From the NCBI RefSeq assembly GCF_051106095.1, contig NC_135787.1, forward strand, positions 156,682,001 through 156,746,000: a stretch of DNA of 64,000 nucleotides, in the 5' to 3' direction. The stretch is from Pogona vitticeps. Its lineage: Eukaryota > Chordata > Lepidosauria > Squamata > Agamidae. Made by a program: the position numbers and the translations under genes. The notes under the pieces were generated by a model. That model had not been told where the DNA came from. It was given only the letters and a program-made list of their open reading frames with translations, and searched no databases. Shown here piece after piece: positions 12,919 through 50,689 of this stretch. The stretch's first letter is position 1. Every line of letters begins with the position of its first letter.

Positions 12919-14088
12919 TCTGATTCCAGAAAGGCCATTTGGAGAGGGTTTAGTCCCATGAAACTCAATGGAGGATTTTTAGTCATTCTCTTTCTTTCAA
13001 TCTCACCTTCCTCACAAAAATGTTGTTAGTAAAACATGCTGAGTAAATCATCTAGTTGTGTCCTAAAATGAACCAGAGTTGCTTTTCCTCTTCATGGTAA
13101 GCAAATCTGAGGTACATACACATATGATTTGCCAAAAGAAAGTTCCAGGGTTAGTCTCTGGCACCTCCTGTTAAAAGGCTCACATAGCAAATGAGGTGGA
13201 ACAATTCTGCACAAACTCTGCCAGTCAGATGGGACAACACTGGGCTAGACTTGACTTGGTGTAAGGCTTGGAAAGGTTTTCCAGAGCACTGGAAAGCACT
13301 TTTCCCCAACTGCATTATGTTCTTCAGAACCAGTGTGGTGTAACAATGTCAGAACAGGACTTGGAACTTGGGTTCAAATTCCCACTTGGCCATGGCAAAT
13401 CACTAGGATAGGGCAATGATTAACCATAGGGATAGGAATTCTGGATTATAAATATCACAATTCTCCATTCTGGGAGTTCTGCTTACTTTGCAGGCACCTG
13501 ATAAACACCTCAATGTGATGCCCACGGGAGAAAAAAAACTATATTAGAAGACTTTGAAGCTTAGCTAGGACAAATTCCACCTAAGCTTCCAGTCCCTGCC
13601 CTAGTGCTGGTTGGATCTTTCTGAGCAGGAAATATATACAGTAACTAGGCTCTGCAAGCAGGATTCACTTGGACCAGCCTTCAACACATGGCATAGCAGC
13701 GGCCAGTTAATCTGGCAATAACACTATCTTTCATGTTTGTAAGTACAGTAGTCTCTCTCTCACTCTGGTCATTTGAGTCAGTACTGATGTTGGTTTATGA
13801 TTCAGTCCCCTTCTTCTCAACAATGTGTATCCCTATAGCTGGAGTTTAGAACATTTACTTTTTTCAACTGTGGCTCTCAGAAAATCCCAGCAAGCACATT
13901 TCCCCATTATCTGGATAGACCAATAGTTCTGAGTCCAAACATGTACAGGAAGATACAAACTAACAGGTCGTTAACGTCACTGGAAAAATCAGAAAGAAAA
14001 AAAAATTATAGTATTAGCTAGGATCTCTGAAGTCATCTGGTCCCAACCCTCTTTAATGTGATCTCTAGTACAGGATGAAACTACAATA
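12919..14088. other. Intergenic with worn SINE-like patches
   Basis: About 13,328-13,400 (CCAGTGTGGTGTAACAATG ... GGGTTCAAATTCCCACTTGGCCATGG) is a tRNA-SINE relic. About 13,140-13,290 (AGTCTCTGGCACCTCC ... CTGCCAGTCAGATGGG) resembles another common reptile repeat. No gene was seen. Confidence 0.4.
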
Positions 14089-14431
14089 AAAGGTAAAGGT
14101 TCCCCTTGACAATTTTTGTCCAGTCGTGTTCGACTCTAGGGGACGGTGCTCATCCCCATTTCCAAGCCATAGAGCCAGCGTTTGTCTGAAGACAATCTTC
14201 CGTGGTCACATGGCCAGTGCAACTTAGACACGGAACGCTGTTTACCTTCCCACCGAAGTGGTCCCTATTTATCTACTTGCATTTGCATGCTTTCGAACTG
14301 CTAGGTTGGCGGGAGCTGGGACAGGCGACGGGCGCTCACTCCGTCGCGTGGATTCGATCTTACGACCGCTTGGTCTTCTGACCCTGCAGCACAGGCTCCT
14401 GCGGTTTAGCCCGCAGCGCCACCACGTCCTC
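14089..14431 (-). mobile_element. Sauria SINE
   Basis: A reverse-oriented, nearly full-length copy. On the minus strand it runs from GGACGTGGTGGCGCTGCGGG and the promoter block GATCGAATCCACGCGACGG, through GAGTAGATAAATAGGG and CGTTCCGTGTCTAAG, to the 3' end CTAGAGTCGAACACGACTGG and CAAGGGGAACCTTTACC. Sauria SINEs are tRNA-derived squamate elements that share a 3' tail with Bov-B LINEs, which are presumed to mobilise them. Confidence 0.9.
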
Positions 14432-15440
14432 TGACAAATTGCTGTCTGGTATCTGCTTAATTGTCTTCAGTAAAATAGGTCCTTCACATTTAGATACAGT
14501 CTGTTCCACTTTTGAACACCTTTTACTCTTCCCCATTTTATAGCTGAAAATGATCGTCTCTTAAAGTTTCTAATTGGAATGGAAAGGTAGAAAGGTCATT
14601 AAAATCCCTGTACTGTTTTTGGGCAGGGTGATCACAGGTTTGATTTAATCCTTTATAATGATTTAACTGAAACAAAACTATTGTGGCAAAAGCCTGACTA
14701 GTGCCAATAAAACTCTGAAGTTCTTCTCTCTTTGAAAACTTCCAAACTGCTCTCCTTCACTAAGCGAATTTGTTAAAATGTGGCAAAACAGCTTAGTTGA
14801 ATGAACACTGAATAGGAAAGTTTGTCTGTAAAGAACAGGAAAAAGCAAAAGTCATACCTAAGAATTAACTTTTCTTCAAAAATATTATCAGGAAAAATTA
14901 TCCCCATAGATACCTCATTATGAGATTTTTCTTCTGATTATCTGCTGATGATGGACAAAAATACCTAGTGCTAAGGCTGCAGACCTACTGTCCATTTACC
15001 CAGGAGTGGGTAAATGGGACTTACTTTTGATGAGGCACTGATGACAGTGCTGAGATTTGATCCTAAATGTACGTACTAGGAAGCAATCTCAACAATTGGA
15101 GTTATTTCTAATAAACAAGTATGGGCTTGCGCTGCACTATTACTTAGGGAACACTGCATGAAAGATGCCTTCCTGTCCTCCTTTCCTTCCTGGTGTTTAT
15201 CAATCCCCAACGCAGCTACAGAAAACATTGTCTTTGTTCTTGCCTTCCAGTCCTCCTTTCCTTCAAGCACCAAATTACTCCTATTCAGTTACCTCCTTGG
15301 TAAAGTACCACCTCTCTCTAGTAATGGTTTTGCACCAGAGCAGGACCTCAGAACCTGTGTCCCTGCTAACGTTGTTGCACTGCAGTTGCCATCACCATTA
15401 TTTACACTGTCCAATGGTAAGATTGTTCTTCCAGTGCTCA
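14432..15440. other. Intergenic, nothing recognised
   Basis: Unique-looking DNA. No exon or repeat with recognisable similarity. Confidence 0.35.
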
Positions 15441-15444
15441 CTAG

Positions 15445-15708
15445 AATGACAGATCCTGAAGCTGAGGCTCCAATACTTTGGCCATCTCATGAGAAGACTC
15501 CCTGGAAAAGACCCTGATGTTAGGAAAGTGTGAAGGAAAGAGGGGAAGGGGACGACAGAGGACGAAATGGTTGGACATTGTCATCGAAGCAACCAACATG
15601 AGTTTGATCAAACTCCGGGAGGCAGTGGAAGACAGGAGGGCCTGGCGTGCTCTGGTCCATGGGGTCACGAAGAGTTGGACACGACTAAACAACAACAATG
15701 GTAAGATA
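15445..15708 (+). mobile_element. Bov-B LINE 3' end, 5'-truncated
   Basis: Matches the 3' end of the longer Bov-B at 59.4-62.2 kb: GACAGATCCTGAAGCTGAGG, the frame ending WRALVHGVTKSWTRLN, and the ACAACAACAA tail. The piece encodes only the C-terminal end of the pol protein. Confidence 0.85.
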
Positions 15709-16239
15709 TGACAGAAGTAACAGTTTCATAATATCAGAGTTCAGAAAAGTAACCTTTTTGTTTTTACTATAGGCAACAGATTATGCTGGTTGAGAGATTC
15801 TGGGAGCTACAGTTTTGCACCCATGCCTGGAATCTTTCTTGACTTTTGAGCAATTTCTGTGATTTGAAGCCAACACCGAGTTTCAGTTGAGAAAACGCTG
15901 ACATGAAACAGAAGTTTCCAAATTCCTTCAGGACATCCACCTGATGTTCTTCCTCTTCCCTGAAAATACAAAAATCATATTTGCTTCCTCGTATAAATGG
16001 TTTTGTTTTTCTCTGCACATATAGTACATCCAATCCCAATTCATCTACATACAAAATATAAAGAAACAATAATAAATGTTTTGTCAGAACCAAATATTTT
16101 GTCCTAAGGAACTGTTTGTCCTTTCTGGCATATTGTAAAAATTCAAAGTTGGATATTTTAAAGAGTTTCCCTTGATAATAGTTGCATAATTTGTCCATTT
16201 TTTATCAGCAATGTGAATCTATTAGAACATTTTTTATTT
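15709..16239. other. Intergenic, nothing recognised
   Basis: The 143-codon minus frame at 15,767-16,198 has no family resemblance and no splice context that I can support. Confidence 0.3.
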
Positions 16240-16512
16240 AATGTATATCCCACCTATCTGAATCACATAGGACCACTCTATAACCTATAAAACCCTAAAC
16301 AGCTTGGGCCCAACTTGTCTCAAGGATAACACCTCCCTTTATGAGCCTGACCAGGTGTTAAAATCATAAGGGTTGGTCTTTCTCTCAGTCCCATCACCCT
16401 CATAAATGTGGTTGGAGGGGGCACGGAAAAGGGCTTTCTCTGTCACTACTACCATAATTTTATACATTTCTATCATGTCTCCTAAATAAATAAATAAAAT
16501 AGGCTGTGCACA
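16240..16512 (+). mobile_element. L2-like LINE 3' fragment
   Basis: In translation the series KTLNSLGPTCL ... YEPDQVLKS ... GLVFLSVPSPS ... KRAFSVTTT matches the C-terminal end of L2-type pol proteins. It ends in AATAAATAAATAAAAT. It is truncated at the 5' end and carries stops. Confidence 0.6.
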
Positions 16513-16562
16513 ATGATAATGATGACAGATTGTATCTAAGGCCTCCACCCCTGTTGAGTGAG

Positions 16563-16931
16563 GGGTTTTCTATATGCACATGTATGGCCTCCCTGCCCCC
16601 TCTCTAAAACCACCTATCTTCTCGCTCCAAAATGTGTACATCTTGGTCATAAAATGAGTGTCCTTTGTCCTTCAAATGAAGGAACACTACTGACTGTGAT
16701 CCTGAACCGTTGCCTCTCCTGTGCTGGGCCATTCTCTTGTTTAGTGACTGGTTCGTTTCTCCAATGAAGAGCCCCCAAAACTCTTCTTTGTCTAAATATA
16801 AATGCATTCTCCAGTAGAAAGAATTGTGTTCTTTGTTTCAAATAAAAATGATCTGAGAATTGTGAGCTCTGCAGCGGTTCCTCACTCCAAGTTCCTCTAT
16901 GCATGGTAATAACATTCATTTGTGGTACCAC
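16563..16931 (-). mobile_element. Penelope-like element fragment (GIY-YIG region)
   Basis: The minus-strand frame contains FIGETNQSLNKRMAQHRR, then HLKDKGHSF, then VHILEREDRWF, the pattern of the GIY-YIG endonuclease region of vertebrate Penelope-like retroelements. Only about 80 residues of the C-terminal region remain in frame. Upstream DNA reads as a degraded continuation. Confidence 0.75.
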
Positions 16932-18548
16932 CTGGTGGTCAAAATACGCAGAGCAAAGAAGTTTAAGGGTGTGTAATACCTTTATCGGATTTTTAAAATT
17001 AGAAAACGAGCTTCAAGTTCTTTAGAAGTCTTTGTTATGCAAAGATGGTCTAAAACTTGTGACCAAGGCATACAGTTCCAAAATTGTGTCAGCCCTGGGT
17101 TCATAAAGGCAGACTGTCACCAAAAGTCCAGCTGGAGCTGAGATTCCACATGATTCAGAAATTACAAAGGTATCAATTGGCTGTTTTCCTCCCCTCTACA
17201 GACAAAATACACACAGTTGTTTCTATACTGAGATCAAATACTTTTGATGAAAATGCAATAACAATTTTGAGTTTAGAGGGGGAAATTCACTAACCATTTT
17301 TTCTTTAAAGTTCTTCTGACTAGTATCTGACGGCCTGGCCCATTTTGGTTTAAATAATTTCCTTAGAAGGAAATTATTTAAACCAAAATAATGAAATACC
17401 TTTCACACACTATACTTTTAAGCTCCAGGATTCAAATGAAGCTGTTTTCACTCCCATATACAGCCTAGATTCCTGCTTGCTTATGAAATTATATGAGGGC
17501 ACTTACGTGAGCATTTAACCTTCTCTGGCAGACTTTCCTCTGTACAAATGGGCAAACAGTTTGTGCAAAATTGCTCATGCTACCAATTGTGTTTTGTGAA
17601 GGAGACTGCATGGGGGGGGGAGAGGGAATTGCACCATTGCCTTATGCATGTGTAAAACCTGAATAGGATTTATAAATCATAAATATATTTGGCCCTTCAA
17701 AGGTGGATGAGCATCTTAATGTGGTGAAGGGTTTGACTTTGTCAGGGAAGCTGAAAGAAATGCTGTCAGTAAACTAGATTCTGTTGAGTCTGATCTTCTA
17801 ATTGGATCACCCAAGGCAGAATCCTCAAAGCAGAGACCCCACACTACAATGCATTGGCGATCTTCAGAGTTAAGTCACATTAGGAAAAGGTAATTGATCG
17901 TTCCAGTGATGGTGGGGTCACAGAAACTCCTAAAGGACAACTACTGGGCATCAGAAGTAGTGGAAGATGGCCCTGCTGGAGGACCTGTCAGATACAGTGA
18001 CAATAACATGCAAGCTAATTTTTAGTACTACTCTGGAATGGAAGGCACTAGTAAACCATTTTTACATGTATACCTTTTATATGATGATGAGACAATCCAA
18101 AATAAAACAGAGCTGGGAGATTAGACTCCCAGATCAGAAGGCACTCAAGTGGCAGAACACTGCACAGTCTATCAAATCATCAGAACTATTTGCATAAAAA
18201 TTGATTCACAACTAACGTTGAGACTTTATTGCACCAACACATTGTGGGGAAATTTGTGTAGTCTCTGAAACTGCTCAGCCTAACATTCATTTTTCAAAAA
18301 TCTTCTCTCATCACAAATATTAATTCTCCTGCAGATAAAAAGACCCCTTAAAATTAACATTCCGTGTAGTTATACCAGAACAATCAAGCTGCCTGATTTC
18401 TGTAACAATCAATCTTTAAGAGTGTGTCTTAAGAATTAGCAATGTAGTTTCCTCCAGGCAACATAATTAAGAGTGCTATCTTAGCATGTTTACTTGAGAG
18501 GTTTACTTCTTGGTTTAGACTGACAAACCGTATGACTTTTTTCTCTCA
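16932..18548. other. Intergenic, with one perfect hairpin
   Basis: Apart from the hairpin listed separately and a G9 run near 17,611, nothing is recognised. Confidence 0.35.
17342..17389. repeat. Perfect 23-bp inverted repeat with 2-nt loop
   Basis: The left arm ATTTTGGTTTAAATAATTTCC+TT (17,342-17,364) and the right arm (17,367-17,389) are exact inverse complements separated by AG. Such a perfect, nearly loop-less palindrome is rare in unique DNA. It may be a snap-back replication product or the core of a tiny fold-back element. Confidence 0.9.
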
Positions 18549-18772
18549 ACTAATTTAATTGCATGCCATCAAATTAATTCTGATTTATGACAATCTTCTT
18601 CAGAGTTTTCTAGGTAGCAAGTACTCAGGAGCAGATTACCATTGCCTTCTTCCAGGAACATTCTGGGGCTGTACAGCTTGCCCAAGGTCACACAGGCTCA
18701 CTCTTTTGGGATGAAGAGTGGGGAACTGAACTCCTAACCTCTCACTGAGCTATCCAGCTAGCTTTCTTAACT
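18549..18772 (-). mobile_element. tRNA-derived reptile SINE, reverse copy
   Basis: Contains GCATGCCATCAAATTAATTC, TTACCATTGCCTTCTTCC and TTGCCCAAGGTCACACAGG, the central and 3' blocks of the reptile tRNA-SINE family, which shares this core with MIR-type SINEs. Divergent. Strand is assigned by comparison with the copy at 8,325 and is tentative. Confidence 0.5.
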
Positions 18773-18884
18773 AAGGGAGTCATTAAGTTCAGAAGAGGTA
18801 GTCTGTGCTAGGATATAAGGCAAAAGAAAAAGAAAACAAAAAGGAGTTGCAACAAACACAAAATGTTCAGAAATAGCAGGCCAA

Positions 18885-19700
18885 TAATTGGTTACCAGTT
18901 CATTTCTGCATTAACTTCAAGGTTCTGATGATAACATTCAAAGTTCTAAACGGTTTAGGACCTCAATATCTATCAGAACACCTGCTCCCAGCAAGATCTG
19001 TCCATAATAGCTGTTGTTGTTCTTGCTGACCACATAAACAAACAACCATAAACAAACAAGCCTGGCTCTTCCGCCAGGTTTCCCCTGAGCATTAAGTTTT
19101 TTTGAGATCTCGGCCTCCCTTTTACCAGCCTTTTTGCCATCCTTTGGGACATGGTGGCGCTGCGGGTTAAACCACAGAAGCCTCTGTACTGCATGGTCAG
19201 AAAGACCAGCAGTCGTAAAATCGAATCCACGTGACGGAGTGAGCTCCCGTCGCTTGTCTCAGCTCCTGCCAACCTAGCAGTTTGAAAGCATGTAAAAAGG
19301 CGAGTAGATAAATAGGTACCACCTCAGTGTAATGGTAACGGCGTTCTATCTCTAGTTGTGCTGCCCACGTGACCATGGAAACTATCTTTGGACAAACGCT
19401 GGCTCTATGGCTTGGAAACGGGGATGAGCACCGCGCCCTAGAGTCGGACACAACTGGACTAAATGTCAAGGAGAACCTTTACCTTTCCCTCACCATCCTT
19501 TCCATCATCCTTTTAACCACCTTCATTGCCATCTGCTTTAATTTATCTTGCTGTTATTATATTTGTTTGAATGTATGTATTATTTTACTTTTTTATTGTG
19601 TTTTGATATTGTGCTGTTTCTTGTTGCTAGCTGCCCAGAGTGGCCTGGTTGCCAGATAATGCAAGGTATAGTTTCAGTCAGTCAGTCAATCAATCAATCA
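18885..19700 (+). mobile_element. L2-like LINE 3' fragment, split by a SINE
   Basis: Left part: translation gives INFKVLMITFKVLNGLGPQYL and SEHLLPARS, the L2 C-terminal pattern. Right part (19,502-19,700): the 3'UTR ends GCTGCCCAGAGTGGCCTGG. A Sauria SINE at 19,146-19,490 sits inside it, so the LINE is older than the SINE. Confidence 0.65.
19146..19490 (+). mobile_element. Sauria SINE with target duplication
   Basis: Full-length copy: GGGACATGGTGGCGCTGCGG at the 5' end, box B-like AAATCGAATCCACGTG, and the 3' block AGAGTCGGACACAACTGG followed by CCTTTACCTTT. The direct repeat CCATCCTTT is found just before (19,137-19,145) and just after (19,493-19,501). Confidence 0.9.
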
Positions 19701-20204
19701 ATACTGTAAACTTTCACAAGTCAGGCTTCTGTATCCTGCTCCAACTGTATGATGCAGGAGTATGTGGATACATAGGTCTCATACCAACTATTTTTAGATT
19801 AAATAAATTAGTTCCATATTCCTAGCTTCATGTAGCCAACAGCTTCACAACCTCAACTTTGTTTCCTTTTAAACCACAAATCTTACAACTGTTTTCAAAC
19901 TCACACATGTTTACAAGCACACTCACCTACATGGAGATAAAACCCATTGAATAGCATGGAACAAACTTCTGAACGGTTTTCCCTTGCCCAGCACCTCCCA
20001 GTTGGGCTGGACTTGTTTTTATGTGCTGGGCTTATGGTGACTCTTTGAATGCACAATCTCCAAAAATGTCCTGTCCTCAATAGCCCTGCCTAGTTCCGGT
20101 AAACGCAAGATTTCCTTTAGGGAGTGATGGATTGCAACTCTCATAAAACCCTGGAACACATGGGGAAGATTTCTTTTGAAAGAAGCTGCACGGAATTACA
20201 TTGA
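19701..20204. other. Intergenic, nothing recognised
   Basis: No feature beyond short TCAG and TCAA runs at the left edge. Confidence 0.35.
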
Positions 20205-20452
20205 CTGTTGTTTAGTCCAGTGGTTCTTAACCTTGGGTTATTCAGGTGTTTTTGGACTGCAACTCCCAGAAGCCTTCACCACTAGCTGTGCTGGCTGGGG
20301 TTTCTGGGAGTTGCAGTTCAAAAACACCTGAATAACCGAAGGTTAAGAACCACTGGTTTAGTCCTTAAGTCGTATCTGACTCTTCGTGTCCCCCATGGAC
20401 CAGAGCACACCTGGCCCTCCTATCTTCCACTGCCTCCCGGAGTTTGGTCATT
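20205..20452 (-). mobile_element. Bov-B LINE 3' end, reverse, split by a MITE
   Basis: The TGTTGTTTAGTC block at 20,206-20,217 and the block from GTTTAGTCCTTAAGTCGTATC to CTGCCTCCCGGAGTTTGG (20,356-20,445) are the two halves of a reverse Bov-B 3' end. The hAT MITE at 20,218-20,355 lies between them. Confidence 0.8.
20218..20355. mobile_element. Fold-back hAT-type MITE with exact 8-bp duplication
   Basis: Begins CAGTGGTTCTTAACCTT and ends AAGGTTAAGAACCACTG, with almost the whole 138 bp pairing to itself. The flank GTTTAGTC (20,210-20,217) is repeated exactly at 20,356-20,363. The target is the 3' end of a Bov-B, so the MITE is the younger of the two. Confidence 0.95.
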
Positions 20453-20859
20453 GACTGTAAGAACACATTACAGTAATAACATTCAAGCCGTAAAGGGCGG
20501 GTTATTTTTTTAAAAAATTGCCAGAACCCGACCGTAAGGAAGATTGCTCCAGTTACAGATCTCATTCTTGCACAAAGATTTCCCCTTTTCTAAGCGTATG
20601 CAATTAAAAGAAGTAACTCATGCCATAGAGAGAAAAAATTACACCCTCTTGCAATCTGCAAGGCACATTTTCGCCTAAAACGAAAAAGGTTTTTCTCCTA
20701 ATTTCCGGTGAGCAGTAGGTAATGCTAGAGAGAACTGTAACTGTTTTCAACAGTAGTTCAGACTCGCTGTCATTCTACTAGTTTCTATCTCTATGCTTCC
20801 AAGAACGACAAGCCGTTCTAGCCATACCTTGAGTAAATCCCCAATCGGACCCGGCCTTT

Positions 20860-21105
20860 TCCATTGGCGCCTTTGTTCGGGACCATAGAGGTAGAAAAAA
20901 CGATGTGTCAGTCTATAGCTGGAACAACAAAAGTTTATTCTCCCGAGGTCAAAGGTCAACAGGAAGACCAGAAGCTAGCTGGGAGGGAGAATTTAACGTC
21001 ACTTCCTTGGGTTTTTTTTTCCCATTTGGAGCTCTGGCGGGAGCACGTGCAGCCCGCGAGTAATTTTTTTAATTGTTGCATCCGCCCTCTCTTGGTCGGG
21101 TTGCT
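20860..21105 (+). promoter_or_regulatory. SNRPF: SNRPF proximal promoter and 5'UTR
   Basis: A GC- and CpG-rich stretch just upstream of the SNRPF start, continuing into intron 1. AACGTCACTTCCTT (20,995-21,008) joins a CRE-like half (TGACGTT on the other strand) to an ETS-like core (AGGAAGT). No TATA box was seen. The transcription start is not determinable here. CRE/ETS use is typical of housekeeping promoters, so its role is inferred. Confidence 0.5.
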
Positions 21106-23857
<2,752 letters not shown>

Positions 23858-23938
23858 CTTTTGAAAAACATTTTTTTATTTTTAAAAATTGAAATCTTTT
23901 GTTGTTATTTGTAGGGCTTTTTGGTTCTAGTGTCCAAA

Positions 23939-23984
23939 AATAAATACTGTTGTTGAAGGAATTTATCTGTATGAAAAAAATAAA
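23939..23984 (+). terminator. SNRPF: SNRPF polyadenylation signals
   Basis: Two AATAAA hexamers, at 23,939-23,944 and 23,979-23,984, lie 82 and 122 bp after the stop codon. Either could direct cleavage before about 24,015. Confidence 0.75.
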
Positions 23985-24257
23985 GATGCTTCTTCTGATA
24001 GTTCTTAATATGGATAATACATTGATCTTTGTTCAGCAATTCTATTTTTAAAAGCAAACTGGATCAAATTATTTTGTCACAGTTTAGGTAAGAGATTTGC
24101 TGAACTAAGGTAGAACCAAGCCTGGAGGAGCACCCTGATACATTCTAGATATTCTGAATTATAGTTTCTTCAGTTTACATTTCCTGAAATTATAGAAATG
24201 GTGGTGCAAAATATGTGGACACTATCAGAGCTGTTCCAAAAATAATTTAAACAAAAT

Positions 24258-48090
<23,833 letters not shown>

Positions 48091-48117
48091 CTCAATACAC
48101 ACTATAAATTTCTCAGA

Positions 48118-49480
48118 TCTAGGGTGAAAAAGGAAGAGAAACAAGATAGCAAGAAAGATTTAAATTATGTTTCATTGTTACCCATCCGAAAAATTCAGCA
48201 GGCAATCAAGTAACAACATGCTGCAATGCATTTTGACTTACGTTTTTAAGATAAATACTGTAGTAATGCTAATCAAATTGTGAGCTGCACAAGATTCTGC
48301 AGCACATAAGAGCTCAAAACTGCTTGTTTTGTAATAAGGCTGGACATTAGAGAAAGTGTTGCCAAGCAATCCCTGCCATTGATAAGCTAGCAGTGGACAG
48401 GGCAAAAGGGGATATGCTTTCTGGGCATGTTACAGAACGGCCCTTTTGGTGTGGGCCAGTGCAATCTAAATAGGGTTGGTTGAGGTTGAAGCGGAGGAGC
48501 AATATTTCATACAATATTTGCGTCCAAATGGCATATCGACATCAAGTGCCTTCATTTCTGGTACCCTGAAGTGGCAAGTCTGTGCAAAGCCAGAGTCTGG
48601 GAAAAAGGGAAGGGGGGTGGATTCAAGTATGACTGAGAAGGGCCGGCAACAGAGGCTGAGAAAGAGAGAAAACCTATTCTTGGCGGTCCAAGGGGAGAAA
48701 AAGCAGCCAATCGCTAGCCGAAAGCAGATAGTGACTCATCTGTGCTCTGTACTCTTCTTTGGCCACACTGAGGGGGAGAGAGGAAGGAGTGGGACACATA
48801 GAGGAGGGATGGGTGTCATCTCCCTCCCCACCCCTTCTTCATCAGAAGAGACAAAAGAAAGGGGTGTGCCCCCCTTTGCACATTCCAGCAGAATGTATCC
48901 TACAACACAGTGGTTTATCTATACCAGAGAGCTAATAAAGTTACAGTACTTTTAAGAATGGCTAACTACGGGAGCACATCATCTGACCACTACACAGTTA
49001 TAGATAGTTTCAGCATGACGTTATATTCATTTTCAATCAAAGCAACTGCACCTGCCACCTCTCTCACCTTATTTGAATTCTGGCTCAAAAGTGGCTAAGG
49101 ACAGCACGTTCAGAGAGATCCTGCGTTCAAGGAAGCCAGTATTCTAGATTATAGGGTACTTTGACCTGGAGTGGGGGAACAGAAGAAAGTAGCACAGAAA
49201 TATTTCATTCGAAATAAAAATAATTTGAGTGTGGTCTTAGTGTCAAGCTGTTTTCAGTGCCAATTCTAACCTTGTTTGCTTTCTGTTAAGACATATTTAT
49301 CTGAGGATTTTAAAAATATATATTTAATTTATATTTAATTAACAATAACAACCCTCAGACAATAATCACTGTGAAGAACATCCAAAAAGTACAATTTGGT
49401 AATTGCCATTATCGAATGTTGGCCCTTGAAGCTATCTTGAAGGAAATTATATCGGCAAAATCCAAGTACCAACACACACA
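48118..49480. other. CCDC38 5'UTR intron and upstream DNA
   Basis: Only the acceptor for the start-codon exon is clear. The 159-codon plus frame at 48,476-48,955 has no family resemblance and no splice support. Confidence 0.35.
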
Positions 49481-49499
49481 CGTCTCCTGCAAATACAAG

Positions 49500-50350
49500 G
49501 AATCCCAAAACGTGGTGCCGCCGGGGGGGGGGCTTTGAATCCACCCGGGCAAGGCAAGAGTGCACCGCGGCTGCTGCGGTAAGGAGGGCTTCTCCTCCCA
49601 GGCCCTAAGAGTCCGTTTCCTTTCGGGAAAGAGGAACAGCGAGGGTGGGCTTTGAAGAGCGGCGGGGAGGGGATCGTCCCTGTCGGTGTGTCGCTTTCCT
49701 GTCAAGGTAGAGGCGCCCCGTTCTCCTTGTTCATGTGGCCCCTTAGTGCCCAGGCATCCGGGATCAATTCGCTTCTCAAGTTTCCTCAAGTTTGAGGAAA
49801 GTGGGCGCCTCTCTCCTTCCTTTTCGTGCCCAGCAGCAGCAAAGGGGGGGTCTGGAGCAAAAATCTGGCTGCACCGCGGAGCCACCGGGCGGGGGGGGGG
49901 GAGAAGGAGAAGAGCTGCCTCCTCTTCCCACCTTCCCAACGGCACCCCTCGCTCTCCTGCAAGCCCTGGGCTGCCCTTCCCAGAGAGCACAAGAGGGAGC
50001 GACGGCCAAGAAAAGACACCGCTCAAGGTAGGCGCGAACTGCCGCCCCTCGAGACACCCACCCCCCAAGGCCGCCAACGCAACGGCGCCTCCGCTGCTGC
50101 TTTCGCCTCCGGGCTTCGAGCTAGCGCGGGCGCGCGGGGGGGGGGACGGTTGGGAGCCGCGCCGGGGCGGGAGCTCCGCGCGGCGGCAGCGGTAAGCAAG
50201 CGCCCAGCCCTCCCCGGCGCCGCCGCCGCTTTTCGACGGGGTCCCTTACACTCTCAGGCAGTCCGGGACGTTCTCTCTCTCTCCCCCCCCCCTTTATAAA
50301 AGCCCGCGAAATGGTGGGTTCTCTGTGAGCGATCCGCTGGGGAGAGGCGT
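49500..50350. promoter_or_regulatory. CpG island, probable CCDC38 promoter
   Basis: Dense CpG and GC-rich sequence with no conserved coding frame. A minus-strand donor (GAGAGT|GTAAGG, exon side at 50,250) would suit a CCDC38 5'UTR exon. Plus-strand donors also occur (CTCAAG|GTAGGC near 50,027 and GCAGCG|GTAAGC near 50,191), so transcription may be bidirectional. CTTTATAAAAG at about 50,292-50,302 reads as TATA-like on both strands. Long overlapping frames on both strands result from GC bias. Confidence 0.6.
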
Positions 50351-50436
50351 GACAACTGACGGGTTAACAAACGGAGGAGCTTGTATATCCCATTGCTAGG
50401 ACCTAGAGTGGTCGAAATGGCTAGATAGGCGGGGAA

Positions 50437-50488
50437 TGAATGAATGAATGAATGAATGAATGAATGAATGAATGAATGAATGAATGAA

Positions 50489-50519
<31 letters not shown>

Positions 50520-50522
50520 ATA
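50437..50522 (+). repeat. (GAAT)n(AAAT)n microsatellite
   Basis: About 50 bp of GAAT then about 35 bp of AAAT, preceded by GATAGGCGGGG, the same arrangement as at 10,515. It is probably grown from a retroposon tail. Confidence 0.9.
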
Positions 50523-50689
50523 GGCTCAGCTGGAGAGCAGACTTAGGGTAACGCAACAACGATATAAACCCTATCGGTCTACTTTTGCTGGGGCTAGCAA
50601 CAGGATACTTACTGTTCCTGGTGTCACCATTTTGATGATGGGGGAGATACTCTGTTAATCTGAGCATTAATGATAGCTGAGGTGGGCAA

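Noticed and set aside
12611-12986. Frames of 116 and 76 codons around the GAAA array
   Set aside because: They consist mainly of the translated microsatellite.
48476-48955. 159-codon plus frame upstream of CCDC38
   Set aside because: No family resemblance, no splice or promoter support, and it lies within the presumed CCDC38 5'UTR intron.
49409-50299. Frames of up to 222 codons in the CpG island
   Set aside because: They overlap on both strands and in several frames and have no family resemblance. High GC content removes stop codons by chance.
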